Assembly (NCBI RefSeq): GCF_014873485.1
Contig: NZ_JADBDT010000001.1
Coordinates: 4,706,501 to 4,770,500, forward strand
Reading direction: 5' to 3'
From: Sphingopyxis sp. OAS728
GTDB lineage: Bacteria; Pseudomonadota; Alphaproteobacteria; Sphingomonadales; Sphingomonadaceae
Length of the DNA stretch: 64,000 nt
Below, piece by piece: positions 53,350 through 61,941 of the stretch. Made by a program: the position numbers and the translations under genes. How positions within the stretch are numbered: position 1 is the first letter of the stretch; every line of letters begins with the position of its first letter. Below the pieces are notes generated by a model. It did not search any database and had not been told where the DNA came from. It worked only from the letters and a program-made list of their open reading frames with translations.

Positions 53350-53510
53350 AAATGGTCAGGGCGATGTTGTCCAACATTATCGCGGGGTTGGAACGGCGAT
53401 GCGACGCAAGATGGCGATGAAGATAGTTGCCGCGCGAATCTTCGCGTCCTAAGGTTCGCAATCGCGCGGGTCGGCGCTGGGCGCCGGGGACCGCGACAGG
53501 GGAGCAGGAT

Positions 53511-54017
53511 TTGGCAAAGAAACCACAGGATTATCGGCATCCGGCCGAATATTATACCGATCCTGAAAACAGCATCGGCTATCTGGCGCGCGTCGTCTTT
53601 CGTTCCTTTTCGCGGCTGCTCGAACGTCGCACGCTGACGCACGACGTCTCGGCGGGGCAGTGGCGGTTCCTCCGTCAGCTGTGGCGCGAGGATGGCATCA
53701 CCCAGCGTGAACTCAGCGAACGCGTGGGCATGCGCGAGCCGACGACGGTCGTTGCGCTGAAGGGGTTGGAAAAGGCCGGGCTGATCACGCGCAAGAAGAC
53801 GACCGACGATCGGCGCAAGACCTTCATCCATCTGACCCCGCATGCCAAGAAGCTCGAACTGATTCTCGCGCCGATGAACGCCGAGATTCACGAAATCGCG
53901 ACCAAGGGTATGACCGACGAGGAGGTCGAGACGCTCCAGGGTTTGATGCGCCGCGTCATCGACAATCTCGGCGACGAAACGCGCAAGCTGGCGGTGCTTT
54001 CCGACATCAAGGCCTGA
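53511..54017 (+). CDS. MarR-family transcriptional regulator
   Basis: 168 residues. The winged helix-turn-helix is typical: GQWRFLRQLWREDGITQRELSERVGMREPTTVVALKGLEKAGLITRKKTTDDRRKTFIHLT, read here in segments. A TTG start at 53511 is supported by GGGGAG at 53499-53504; a longer frame from 53427 lacks a ribosome-binding site. It is flanked by operator copies 2 and 3, so it is the strongest candidate for the protein that reads the 16-bp palindrome. MarR proteins bind such sites as dimers and release on binding aromatic acids or acyl-CoAs. Confidence 0.85.
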   Translation: MAKKPQDYRHPAEYYTDPENSIGYLARVVFRSFSRLLERRTLTHDVSAGQWRFLRQLWREDGITQRELSERVGMREPTTVVALKGLEKAGLITRKKTTDDRRKTFIHLTPHAKKLELILAPMNAEIHEIATKGMTDEEVETLQGLMRRVIDNLGDETRKLAVLSDIKA

Positions 54018-54049
54018 CCGCTTGCAATTGATCCGGCATCCGGACAATA

Positions 54050-54065
54050 GGTTAGTATACTAACC
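54050..54065. promoter_or_regulatory. operator copy 3 (FMN reductase promoter)
   Basis: GGTTAG-TATA-CTAACC, a fully self-complementary 16-bp site 19 bp before the FMN reductase start. Core TTAG-N4-CTAA is as in copies 1 and 2. Confidence 0.7.
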
Positions 54066-54084
54066 ATATTGTCTGGGAGGATGA

Positions 54085-54660
54085 ATGACCCGCATCGCAA
54101 TTATCGTCGGAAGCACCCGCGAGGGGTCTTTTAACCGCGCCTTGGGCGAACTCGCTGCGACCAGCCTGGAGGCCCAGGGCGCGAGCGTGACACGGATCGA
54201 CCTCGCTGCCTTCGATCTGCCACTCTATTCGGCAGCGTTGGAGGCGGGTGCATTTCCGCCTGATGCGCTCAAGCTCAAGGCGCTGTTCGCGGCGCAGGAC
54301 GGGCTGCTCTTCGTCTCGCCCGAATATAATGGCTCGCTCTCGCCGCTGCTCAAAAATGCGATCGACTGGGCGTCGCGGCCGACCGGGGACGAGAGCCTCG
54401 TCGCGCTCTCCGCCTATCGCGGCAAGGTGGCTGCGATCATGTCGGCATCGATCAGCCCGTTCGGCGGGCTCCGCGGGTTGATGCACCTTCGCCAGATATT
54501 GTCGACGATCCAGATGCTGGTGATTCCCGAGCAGGTCGTGGTGCCGAACGCGCATGCGGCGTTTGCCGAGGATGGCAGTTTGAAGGAGGCGTTACCGGCA
54601 TCGCTCGTCGAGATGACGGCGGGACGGCTGATCGCCGTCGCGAAGGCGCTGGCGGTTTAG
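54085..54660 (+). CDS. NAD(P)H-dependent FMN reductase
   Basis: 191 residues of flavodoxin-like fold. The FMN phosphate loop is VGSTREGSFNRAL, and FVSPEYNGSLSPLLKNAIDW is the isoalloxazine-binding signature of the NADPH-dependent FMN reductase family. It may feed reduced flavin to an oxygenase or act as a quinone or azo reductase; no partner oxygenase is visible in the window. Its stop interlocks with that of the convergent MarR-type gene (4-bp overlap). Confidence 0.86.
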   Translation: MTRIAIIVGSTREGSFNRALGELAATSLEAQGASVTRIDLAAFDLPLYSAALEAGAFPPDALKLKALFAAQDGLLFVSPEYNGSLSPLLKNAIDWASRPTGDESLVALSAYRGKVAAIMSASISPFGGLRGLMHLRQILSTIQMLVIPEQVVVPNAHAAFAEDGSLKEALPASLVEMTAGRLIAVAKALAV

Positions 54661-55115
54661 GCGCCGCGCCGCCGTGGGGCCGCGACGTCACGGGCGATAT
54701 TGTCGCCCCAGTCGGCTTCCAGCGCCGCGAGCAGCGCGTCGAATTTGTCCTGGCCGAGCACCGCGGCGATTTGCGCGGTGAGTTCGTCCATCGAGCGCTG
54801 CGCATCCTTGCGCATCCGCGCGCCGAGATCGGTCAGCGAGACGATCATGTGGCGGCGGTCGGCGGGGTCGACCTCGAGTTGAACGATACCCAGCTTCACC
54901 ATCTGGTTAATCGTGCTGTGGATCGCCTGCCGCGACACGCCGAGGTTGCGCGCGATGTCCGACGGGCGCACGACGCCGCTGACGATATTGGTCATCACCA
55001 TCGATTGCGGGCGATTGACGTCGGGCCAGCCATGGTCGTGAAGCCGCGCCTGCAGCCCTTCGTCGAGCCAGCAGAAGCGCTGAAAAAGGGCGATGATAAG
55101 CTGGTTTGTGCGCAT
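54657..55115 (-). CDS. second MarR-family transcriptional regulator
   Basis: 152 residues. The winged helix includes RPSDIARNLGVSRQAIHSTINQMVKLGIVQLEVDPADRRHMIVSLTDLG, given here as its key region, followed by a C-terminal dimerisation helix. It is not closely similar to the regulator at 53511. It is divergent from the acyl-CoA ligase operon, with operator copy 4 in between, so either MarR protein could act there. Confidence 0.85.
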   Translation of the reverse strand: MRTNQLIIALFQRFCWLDEGLQARLHDHGWPDVNRPQSMVMTNIVSGVVRPSDIARNLGVSRQAIHSTINQMVKLGIVQLEVDPADRRHMIVSLTDLGARMRKDAQRSMDELTAQIAAVLGQDKFDALLAALEADWGDNIARDVAAPRRRGA

Positions 55116-55218
55116 ATGACGCCGTGATTAGCCCCTGTTGCCCGCGGAGTGCCGACGTCGCCACGCTAGAAGAGCAGGGCGAGCGAAGCAAGGCAGAGCG
55201 CCGTTGCAATCGCAAAAT

Positions 55219-55234
55219 ACTTAGCATACTATCT
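55219..55234. promoter_or_regulatory. operator copy 4 (acyl-CoA ligase operon)
   Basis: ACTTAG-CATA-CTATCT. The left arm is perfect and the right arm matches 4 of 6. It lies 28 bp before the ligase start and 104 bp from the second MarR-type start. Confidence 0.55.
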
Positions 55235-55261
55235 ATATAACGATAAGGGAGAGAAGGTCGC

Positions 55262-56896
55262 ATGGACGGGTTGATGCAGAATGTGCCGCTGACGGTCGAC
55301 CGGATCATTGACCATGCAGCGCACTGGCACGGCGCGCGCGAGATCGTGTCGCGCGATGCCGAGGGGCGCGTTACCCGTTCTACCTATGCCGACGTTCACG
55401 CCGATGCAAAGCGCGTGTCGAACGCGCTCGCCGCCGAAGGGATCAAGCGCGGCGACCGCGTCGCAACGATGGCCTGGAACGGTACGCGCCACCTCGCCGC
55501 TTGGTATGGCGCGGCGGGGATGGGGGCGGTGCTGCACACGCTCAACCCGCGGCTCTTCCTCGAACAGATCGCCTATATCGCGAACCACGCGGGCGACCGG
55601 CTGCTGATCGCCGATCCGGCAACCGCCGACCTTGTCGAGGAACTGCTGCCGCAGGTGCCGTCGATCGAGAAGGTGATCTTCCTCTGCGACCGCGCCTCGC
55701 TGCCAAAGACCAGCTTTCCGGCGGTCGCTTTCGATGACTGGATCGCCGGCCACTCCGCCGAATATGATTGGGGTGACTTCGATGAGAACGCCGCGTGCGG
55801 TCTCTGCTATACCAGCGGCACGACAGGCAATCCCAAGGGCGTGCTATACTCGCACCGCTCCAATTACATCCACGCGCTGATGACGCTGCAGCGCGACGCG
55901 CTCGCGCTGTCGGCGCGCGACACCGTGTTGCTCGTCGTGCCGATGTATCACGCGAACGCGTGGGGCGTGGTCTATTCGGCGCCCGCGGTCGGCGCGAAAC
56001 TCGTGCTGCCGGGGCAGCGGATGGACGGCGAGTCCATCTATAATCTGATCGAGGAGGAGGGCGTCACCTATTCGGCCGCCGTGCCAACAGTGTGGCAGAT
56101 GTTATTGCAATATATGCAGGAAAACGGAAAGCGCTTCACGACGTTGCAGCGCGTCACGATCGGCGGTTCGGCGTGTCCGGCATCGATCATCCGCACCTTC
56201 CGCGACGATTATGGCGTCGATGTTATTCAGGGCTGGGGCATGACCGAAACCTCGCCTCTGGGAACTGTATCGGTTCCGAACGCGTCGGTCGCGGCGATGT
56301 CGGAGCCCGGGCAGATGGCGTACAAGCTGAAGCAAGGCCGCCTGCTCTGCGGGCTCGAAATGAAGCTCGTCGACGATGCGGGCAATCGTCTGCCGCATGA
56401 CGGCAAGACGCCGGGGCGGCTGATGGTCAAGGGGCCGACGATTGCGGGCGCCTATTATGGCGGCGAGGGCGGCGATGTGCTCGACGACGAGGGCTTTTTC
56501 GACACCGGCGACGTCAGCACGATCGACGCCGAAGGCTATATGCAGATCACCGACCGCGCCAAGGATGTCGTGAAGTCGGGCGGCGAGTGGATCAGCTCGA
56601 TCGAGATCGAGAATATCGCGATGGGGCATGATGCGGTCGCCAATGCTGCCGTCGTCGGCGTCGCGCATCCCAAGTGGGACGAGCGGCCGATCCTTTTGTG
56701 CCAGCTCAGGGACGGCGCCGATGCCTGCGCCGACGATCTCAAGGCGTATCTCGATGGCAAGATCGCGCGCTGGTGGATGCCCGATGATGTGCTGTTCGTC
56801 GAGGAGATCCCGCTGGGGCCGACAGGCAAGATCGACAAGAAGGCGATCCGCGCCGGGCTGGAGGGCTATAAATTGCCCTTCGAAGTTACCCGCTGA
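55262..56896 (+). CDS. AMP-forming acyl-CoA ligase
   Basis: 544 residues of the ANL superfamily. The P-loop is [17 protein letters not shown] (about 184-200), followed by the adenylate motif [11 protein letters not shown], the hinge region [15 protein letters not shown], and the C-terminal catalytic Lys in [10 protein letters not shown]. It activates a carboxylic acid to its CoA thioester; relatives act on medium-chain, cinnamoyl-type and methylthio-propionate substrates. First gene of a co-directional run to 61939. Confidence 0.89.
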   Translation: MDGLMQNVPLTVDRIIDHAAHWHGAREIVSRDAEGRVTRSTYADVHADAKRVSNALAAEGIKRGDRVATMAWNGTRHLAAWYGAAGMGAVLHTLNPRLFLEQIAYIANHAGDRLLIADPATADLVEELLPQVPSIEKVIFLCDRASLPKTSFPAVAFDDWIAGHSAEYDWGDFDENAACGLCYTSGTTGNPKGVLYSHRSNYIHALMTLQRDALALSARDTVLLVVPMYHANAWGVVYSAPAVGAKLVLPGQRMDGESIYNLIEEEGVTYSAAVPTVWQMLLQYMQENGKRFTTLQRVTIGGSACPASIIRTFRDDYGVDVIQGWGMTETSPLGTVSVPNASVAAMSEPGQMAYKLKQGRLLCGLEMKLVDDAGNRLPHDGKTPGRLMVKGPTIAGAYYGGEGGDVLDDEGFFDTGDVSTIDAEGYMQITDRAKDVVKSGGEWISSIEIENIAMGHDAVANAAVVGVAHPKWDERPILLCQLRDGADACADDLKAYLDGKIARWWMPDDVLFVEEIPLGPTGKIDKKAIRAGLEGYKLPFEVTR

Positions 56897-56922
56897 ACAA
56901 TAATCGATAATCAGGAGAGACG

Positions 56923-58053
56923 ATGATGGACCCGAACGGGATCGAGGGACTGGACGCGCAATTTATCGGGCGTGTGTCGCCAACCGCGCCGCGCATTCAG
57001 GCGGGCGGGCATCCGTGTCAGGGGATTTACTGGACCGAAAGCGGCAAACGGCCGAAGGTGGCGATCATCGCGACCCATTATAATGTCGATTTCGCCGAAC
57101 ATTATATCGCCCCCTATTTCGCACGGCAGGGCTTCGGCTTCCTTGGTTGGAACACGCGCTATCGGGGGTTCGAGGACCAGTTCCTGCTTGAGCATGCCGT
57201 GCTCGATATCGGCGTCGGGATGAAATGGCTGAAGGAAGAAGCCGGGGTCGAGCAGATCGTCATCCTCGGCAATTCGGGCGGTGGCTCGTTGATGGGCGCC
57301 TATCAGGCCGAGGCGATCGCGCCGACGCTGACCGATCGGCTGCCGTCCGTAGGGCAGGATGCGCTGGCGCAGCTCATCAAGGGCGATCTCTACATCAGCT
57401 TCAACGCGCATCAGGGCCGGCCCGAGGTGCTCACCGACTGGATGGATGCATCGGTGATCGACGAGAATGATCCGACGCTGACCGACCCCGAACTCGACCC
57501 GTTCAACCCCGACAATGGCCCGCCCTATTCGGACGAATTCATCGCAAAATATCGCGCGGGCCAACGGGCGCGCAACCAGCGCATCACCGACTGGGCGAAG
57601 GCCGAACTGGCGCGGCTCAACGCGGCGGGTATCCCCGACCGTATCTTCCCGATGTTCCGCTGCTGGGGCGATATACGCTGCGTCGATCCGGCGATCGACC
57701 CGTCGGACCGCAAGCCCAACTGGTGCTATCGCGGCGACCCCGCGACCGCGAACCGCACGCCCAGCATCGGGCGCGCCAATACGCTGAAGACCTGGCTCAA
57801 TATGTGGAGCCTCGAAACCTCGCCGTGCCAGGGGCAGCCGCACCTCGCCAAGCATGACACACCCGCGCTGGTCGTTCAGGGGCTCGCCGATACCGGCGTC
57901 TTTCCGAGCGATGCGCGCAAGATTTTCGACTTCCTCGGCTCGACCGACAAGAAACTCGAACTGATCCCCGGCGCGCATTATTTCGAGGATTCGATTGCCG
58001 AGCGGCAAAATGCGGCCGATCTTGTCGGCGCGTGGATCCGGGAGAAGCTGTGA
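56923..58053 (+). CDS. alpha/beta hydrolase
   Basis: 376 residues, cytoplasmic. The nucleophile elbow is LGNSGGGS (Ser118), and PGAHYFEDS near the C-terminus supplies His. A large cap insertion (about 150-280) rich in acidic and aromatic residues is specific to this subfamily, whose substrate is not known. The ATG pair at 56923/56926 follows CAGGAGAGA. In this operon a thioesterase or C-C hydrolase role is conceivable. Confidence 0.8.
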   Translation: MMDPNGIEGLDAQFIGRVSPTAPRIQAGGHPCQGIYWTESGKRPKVAIIATHYNVDFAEHYIAPYFARQGFGFLGWNTRYRGFEDQFLLEHAVLDIGVGMKWLKEEAGVEQIVILGNSGGGSLMGAYQAEAIAPTLTDRLPSVGQDALAQLIKGDLYISFNAHQGRPEVLTDWMDASVIDENDPTLTDPELDPFNPDNGPPYSDEFIAKYRAGQRARNQRITDWAKAELARLNAAGIPDRIFPMFRCWGDIRCVDPAIDPSDRKPNWCYRGDPATANRTPSIGRANTLKTWLNMWSLETSPCQGQPHLAKHDTPALVVQGLADTGVFPSDARKIFDFLGSTDKKLELIPGAHYFEDSIAERQNAADLVGAWIREKL

Positions 58054-58054
58054 C

Positions 58055-59035
58055 GTGACGGCCGACGCCGACATCGTGGAAGAATTGCGTGCCGCCGGGC
58101 TGGTCGGCGAGGGCGATGTCGTCCTCGAGCCGCTAACCGGCGGCGTGTCGTGCGACGTGTGGAAGGTAGAGACAGCGTCAGGGCCGATCGTCGTCAAACG
58201 TCCGCTCGAACAGTTACGCGTCGCGGCCGAATGGCACGCGCCGGTCGAACGCGGGCAAAGCGAAGTGCGCTGGCTTCGCCGCGCGCGCAGGGTCGATCCG
58301 CGCATCGTTCCCGAGGTGCTAGCCGAATTGCCGACGGGTCACGCCTTTGCAATGCGCTTCCTGCCCGGATGTCCGGTTTGGAAGGACGAGCTGGTTGCAG
58401 GCCGCGTCGATATCAATTTCGCCGGTGCTGTGGGGCGGGGCATCGCCGCGGTCCATGCCGCGACCGCGAACAATGCGGCCGACCGCGACGCCTTTCCGAA
58501 TGACGAGATGTTCCGGGCGCTGCGCGTCGACCCATTCCTGTTGCATGTCGCGCGGAAGGACACCGAGCTGGCGCCGGCGCTGAACGCGCTCGCTGCCGAC
58601 CTGATGTCGCGCAAGATCGCGCTCGTCCACGGCGACGTCAGCCCCAAGAATATCCTCGTGAGCGCCAACGGACCGGTGTTCCTCGATGCCGAGTGTGCCG
58701 TATACGGCGATCCCGCGTTCGACCTCGCTTTCTGCACGACGCACTTGCTGCTCAAGGCCGTGTGGCTCGCCGATCATTGGCTGACGCACGCGGCCGATAT
58801 GCTCGTCGATACCTATCGAGCGGGAATCAGCTGGGAAGACGCCGACGGACTGCTGCTCCGCGCGGGCGAACTCACCGCGGCGCTGCTGCTCGCCCGGGTC
58901 GAAGGCAAGTCGCCCGCACCTTATCTGACCAATCCCGAACATAAGCGCATCGTGCGCGATCAGGCGCGCGCGCTGGTCTTGGCGCCCCAGCCTCTCGACA
59001 CGCTCGTGACCCACTGGAAAAGGACTTTTGCATGA
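58055..59035 (+). CDS. APH-family phosphotransferase (kinase)
   Basis: 326 residues from a GTG start 1 bp after the previous stop, with GGAGAAG 7 bp upstream. The fold is aminoglycoside-phosphotransferase-like: nucleotide loop LTGGVSCDVWKV, ATP Lys in PIVVKRP, catalytic loop LVHGDVSPKNILV, and metal Asp in FLDAECAVYGDPAFDLA. In catabolic settings such kinases phosphorylate hydroxyacyl-CoAs (LvaA, ACAD10/11) or small hydroxy acids rather than antibiotics. Coupled to the enolase paralogue by ATGA overlap. Confidence 0.82.
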   Translation: MTADADIVEELRAAGLVGEGDVVLEPLTGGVSCDVWKVETASGPIVVKRPLEQLRVAAEWHAPVERGQSEVRWLRRARRVDPRIVPEVLAELPTGHAFAMRFLPGCPVWKDELVAGRVDINFAGAVGRGIAAVHAATANNAADRDAFPNDEMFRALRVDPFLLHVARKDTELAPALNALAADLMSRKIALVHGDVSPKNILVSANGPVFLDAECAVYGDPAFDLAFCTTHLLLKAVWLADHWLTHAADMLVDTYRAGISWEDADGLLLRAGELTAALLLARVEGKSPAPYLTNPEHKRIVRDQARALVLAPQPLDTLVTHWKRTFA

Positions 59036-60330
59036 CTTCGCGTATCGCCTCCGTCACCGGCCGTCAGATCTGGGATTCGCGCGGCCGGCCCACCGTCGAG
59101 GCGGAGGTCGTGCTGGAATCGGGCGCCGTCGGACGTGCTATCGCTCCGGCTGGTGCGTCGCGTGGGGCGCATGAGGCGATCGATCTGCGCGACGGGGGGC
59201 GGGCGTTCGGTGGCTTTGGCGTCAATCGCGCGGTCGCCGGGATCGGATCGGAAATCGCCGGAGCGATTGGCGGCATGGATGCGCGCGAGCAGGTCGCGGT
59301 CGACGCCGCGCTCTGCGCGCTCGACGGTACGCTGAACAAGGCGCGGCTGGGTGCCAATGCCGTGGTCGCGGTGTCGATGGCGGTACTTCACGCCGCCGCG
59401 GCCGATGCGCGCGAGCCGTTGTGGCGCTATCTCGCTGAGGGAAGAAAGGTTCGTATCCCTTTACCGGAAATACAGATTTTCGGCGGCGGGGCGCATGCCG
59501 GGCGGCGCACTGACGTGCAGGATTTCATGGTGATGTGCCCGAACGCGGGCAGCTTTCGTCGCGCGCTCGAGATCACCGACGATGTCTATCGCGCGGCGGG
59601 GAAGCTTATGGAGGCGAAGGGGCCGATGTCGGGAGTCGCCGACGAAGGCGGCTGGTGGCCGAATTTCGCGTCGAACGAGGATGCGCTGGATATGCTGACC
59701 AAGGCGATCGAGGCGAGCGGACACCGTGCGGGCGAGGATGTCTTCATCTCGCTCGATATCGCGGCGAACGAGCTGGGCGATGCTGATGGTTATAATCTCT
59801 CGCTCGACGACGGGCGCCTGTCGGGCGAGGAAATGGCCGCGCGCATCGTCGAATGGGCAAGACGTTATCCGATCCTGTCGATCGAGGATCCCGCGGGGCA
59901 GGACGATTGGACGACGATGGCAGCGGTAACGGCGGCGATCGGTGAGCGCGTCCAGATCATCGGCGACGATGTGCTCGTCACCAACGCGGCGAGGGTCGAA
60001 CGCGCGGGCGATGCCGCAGTGTGCAACGCCGCCCTGATCAAGGTCAATCAGGTGGGCACCGTGACCGAAGCCAAGGCCGCGCTCGATGCCGCGGTCGCGC
60101 GCGGTTGGGGCGCGATCGTCTCGGCGCGCTCGGGCGAGAGCGAGGATGTCACCATCGCGCATCTGGCGACGGGCTGGAACGCCGGGCAGTTGAAGGTCGG
60201 CAGCTTCACGCGGTCGGAACGTATGGCGAAGTGGAACGAGATGCTGCGGATCGAAGAAGCGATGGGCGCAGACGCGGTTTTTGCGGGCTTCTCGGCCTTT
60301 GCAGGATCGATCGGGGCCGTCCACGCATGA
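59032..60330 (+). CDS. divergent enolase paralogue
   Basis: 432 residues, co-linear with phosphopyruvate hydratase. The metal ligands are kept: Asp242 (SLDIAAN), Glu285 (SIEDPAG), Asp312 (IGDDVL). The catalytic pair Glu205 (ADEGG) and Lys337 (LIKVNQ) is kept, as are Lys388 (QLKVG), His155 and Ser43. Two active-site residues differ: the SHRSGE motif is SARSGE (Ala365 for His) and QEFM is QDFM (Asp164 for Glu). The SGASTG loop is AGASRG. These changes and the operon context argue against the housekeeping enzyme and for dehydration of a related 2-phospho-acid. Overlaps both neighbours by 4 bp. Confidence 0.83.
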   Translation: MTSRIASVTGRQIWDSRGRPTVEAEVVLESGAVGRAIAPAGASRGAHEAIDLRDGGRAFGGFGVNRAVAGIGSEIAGAIGGMDAREQVAVDAALCALDGTLNKARLGANAVVAVSMAVLHAAAADAREPLWRYLAEGRKVRIPLPEIQIFGGGAHAGRRTDVQDFMVMCPNAGSFRRALEITDDVYRAAGKLMEAKGPMSGVADEGGWWPNFASNEDALDMLTKAIEASGHRAGEDVFISLDIAANELGDADGYNLSLDDGRLSGEEMAARIVEWARRYPILSIEDPAGQDDWTTMAAVTAAIGERVQIIGDDVLVTNAARVERAGDAAVCNAALIKVNQVGTVTEAKAALDAAVARGWGAIVSARSGESEDVTIAHLATGWNAGQLKVGSFTRSERMAKWNEMLRIEEAMGADAVFAGFSAFAGSIGAVHA

Positions 60331-61247
60331 TCGTGCTCCATGCCCGCCCAAGCCCCGGTTTCCGCGACGCAGTCGAGGCGATCTTTGGGGCGGGCGTCGT
60401 GACGCATGTCGATGAAGCCGCGCCGCTCGATGAGGTTGCGGGCGAGATCACCGCGCTGCTGCACGTCCTCACGCCGGTCACGCCCGAATTCATCGCCTCG
60501 GCGCCGAAATTGAAGCTGATCCAGAAACTCGGCGTCGGCGTGAATACCATCGCGCTGGATGCGGCGCGCGACCACGGCGTTGCTGTTTGCAACATGCCGG
60601 GCACGAACAGCCAAGCGGTCGCCGAAATGGCGCTGTCGTTGATGATGGCGGTGCTGCGCCGTACCTGCTTCTTCGACGCGCGGACGCGCGCCGGCGAGGG
60701 GTGGACCGCCGATCCGTCCGAACTCGACAGCGTCGGCGAAGTGTGCGAGCGCACGGTGGGCCTCGTCGGTTTCGGCAACTCGGCACAACTGCTCGCACCG
60801 GTGCTCGCGGCGCTCGGGGCGAAAGTGATCTATACGGCGCGAAATCGCCGCGACGGTCCTTATGAATATCGGTCATTCAACGACTTGATGGCCGAAGCCG
60901 ATATTGTTTCACTGCATATGCCGCTCACCGACGAAACGCGCGCGAGCGTCGATCCGTTCGCGATGAAGAAGGGCGCTGTGCTGGTGAACACCGCGCGCGG
61001 CGAACTCGTCGATCAGGCGCGGCTGGTCGAGGCGCTGATCACGGGCCATTTGCGCGGCGCAGGGCTCGATGTGTTTGCGGAGGAGCCGCTGTCTCGTGGC
61101 AATCCGCTTCTTGGGCTTCCTAACGCAGTTCTCGCGCCGCATATCGCGTGGCTGACACCCGAAACGCTCGTGCGCAGCCTTACCGTTGCGCATGAAAATT
61201 GCCGCCGTCTGCTGGCGGGCGAAACCCTTCTTCATCAGGTGATCTAA
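60327..61247 (+). CDS. D-isomer-specific 2-hydroxyacid dehydrogenase
   Basis: 306 residues. The NAD(P) motif is GLVGFGNSA, with Ala153 in place of the third Gly. Catalytic residues are Arg224 (NTARGELVD), a Glu near 253 (FAEEPL) and His272 (APHIAWLT). Relatives include hydroxypyruvate/glyoxylate reductase and 3-phosphoglycerate dehydrogenase. It overlaps the enolase paralogue (ATGA) and the next gene (TAATG), so it is tightly coupled. Interconversion of a 2-oxo and 2-hydroxy acid feeding the kinase and enolase paralogue is the favoured guess. Confidence 0.86.
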   Translation: MIVLHARPSPGFRDAVEAIFGAGVVTHVDEAAPLDEVAGEITALLHVLTPVTPEFIASAPKLKLIQKLGVGVNTIALDAARDHGVAVCNMPGTNSQAVAEMALSLMMAVLRRTCFFDARTRAGEGWTADPSELDSVGEVCERTVGLVGFGNSAQLLAPVLAALGAKVIYTARNRRDGPYEYRSFNDLMAEADIVSLHMPLTDETRASVDPFAMKKGAVLVNTARGELVDQARLVEALITGHLRGAGLDVFAEEPLSRGNPLLGLPNAVLAPHIAWLTPETLVRSLTVAHENCRRLLAGETLLHQVI

Positions 61248-61939
61248 TGTCGCTCCCTATTGTTCTGATAACCGGTCAGCTTTTGACGAGCGCTGTGTGG
61301 CAACCGCTGATCGATGCATGGGGCGGCCGCGAGGTAATCGTCGCCGATAACCGCAGCGACGACACGATTGCGGATTTCGCACAGCGCCTGCTCGACAACG
61401 CCCCGCCGAAATTCGCCCTTATCGCCCACGCCATGGGCGGCTTCATCGCCTTTGAGGTCATGCGCCGTGCCCCCGAGCGCGTCGCGAAGCTGGCTTTGAT
61501 CTCGACGCTCGCCTCGGCCGACGGTCCGGCGCAGACCGCGCGGCGGCAGGGCTATATCGACCTTGTCGAGAGCGGCAATTTCGATCAGGTCGTCGAAGAA
61601 CGCATCCCGATCCTCTTCCCCGAAGAAAAACGCAGCGATGAGCGGCTGCTCGGCATCGCCCGCCAGATGGCGGCGGATACCGGCGCAGAGACCTTCCTCG
61701 CGCAACAACGTGCGATCATGGCGCGGATCGACAGTCGTCCGCGGCTCGGCGAGATCGCGGTGCCGACGCTGCTCGTGTGGGGCGAAAAGGACGGCATCAC
61801 CAGCCGTGCGCACCATGAGGAGATACTGGAAGCGATCCCGGGCGCACGGCTCGAGGTAATCGCCGGGGCAGGGCATCTGCCGACCGTCGAGGCGCCCGAA
61901 GCGGTTGTGCCGCTGCTGGACGCCTTCATCGACGAATAG
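61247..61939 (+). CDS. alpha/beta-fold protein lacking the nucleophile serine
   Basis: 230 residues of alpha/beta-hydrolase fold. The nucleophile elbow reads AHAMGG (Ala62) where Ser is expected, seen directly as GCC CAC GCC ATG. The acid (WGEKDGIT) and His (GAGHLPT) remain. It may be a lyase, isomerase-like or binding protein, or inactive. Start overlaps the previous stop by 1 bp (TAATG). Last gene of the operon, 2 bp from the convergent MetE-C-like gene. Confidence 0.82.
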   Translation: MSLPIVLITGQLLTSAVWQPLIDAWGGREVIVADNRSDDTIADFAQRLLDNAPPKFALIAHAMGGFIAFEVMRRAPERVAKLALISTLASADGPAQTARRQGYIDLVESGNFDQVVEERIPILFPEEKRSDERLLGIARQMAADTGAETFLAQQRAIMARIDSRPRLGEIAVPTLLVWGEKDGITSRAHHEEILEAIPGARLEVIAGAGHLPTVEAPEAVVPLLDAFIDE

Positions 61940-61941
61940 GC

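Noticed and set aside
58055..59035. Aminoglycoside resistance gene
   Set aside because: Only the APH fold is shared; the overlap with the enolase paralogue and the catabolic operon point to a metabolic kinase.
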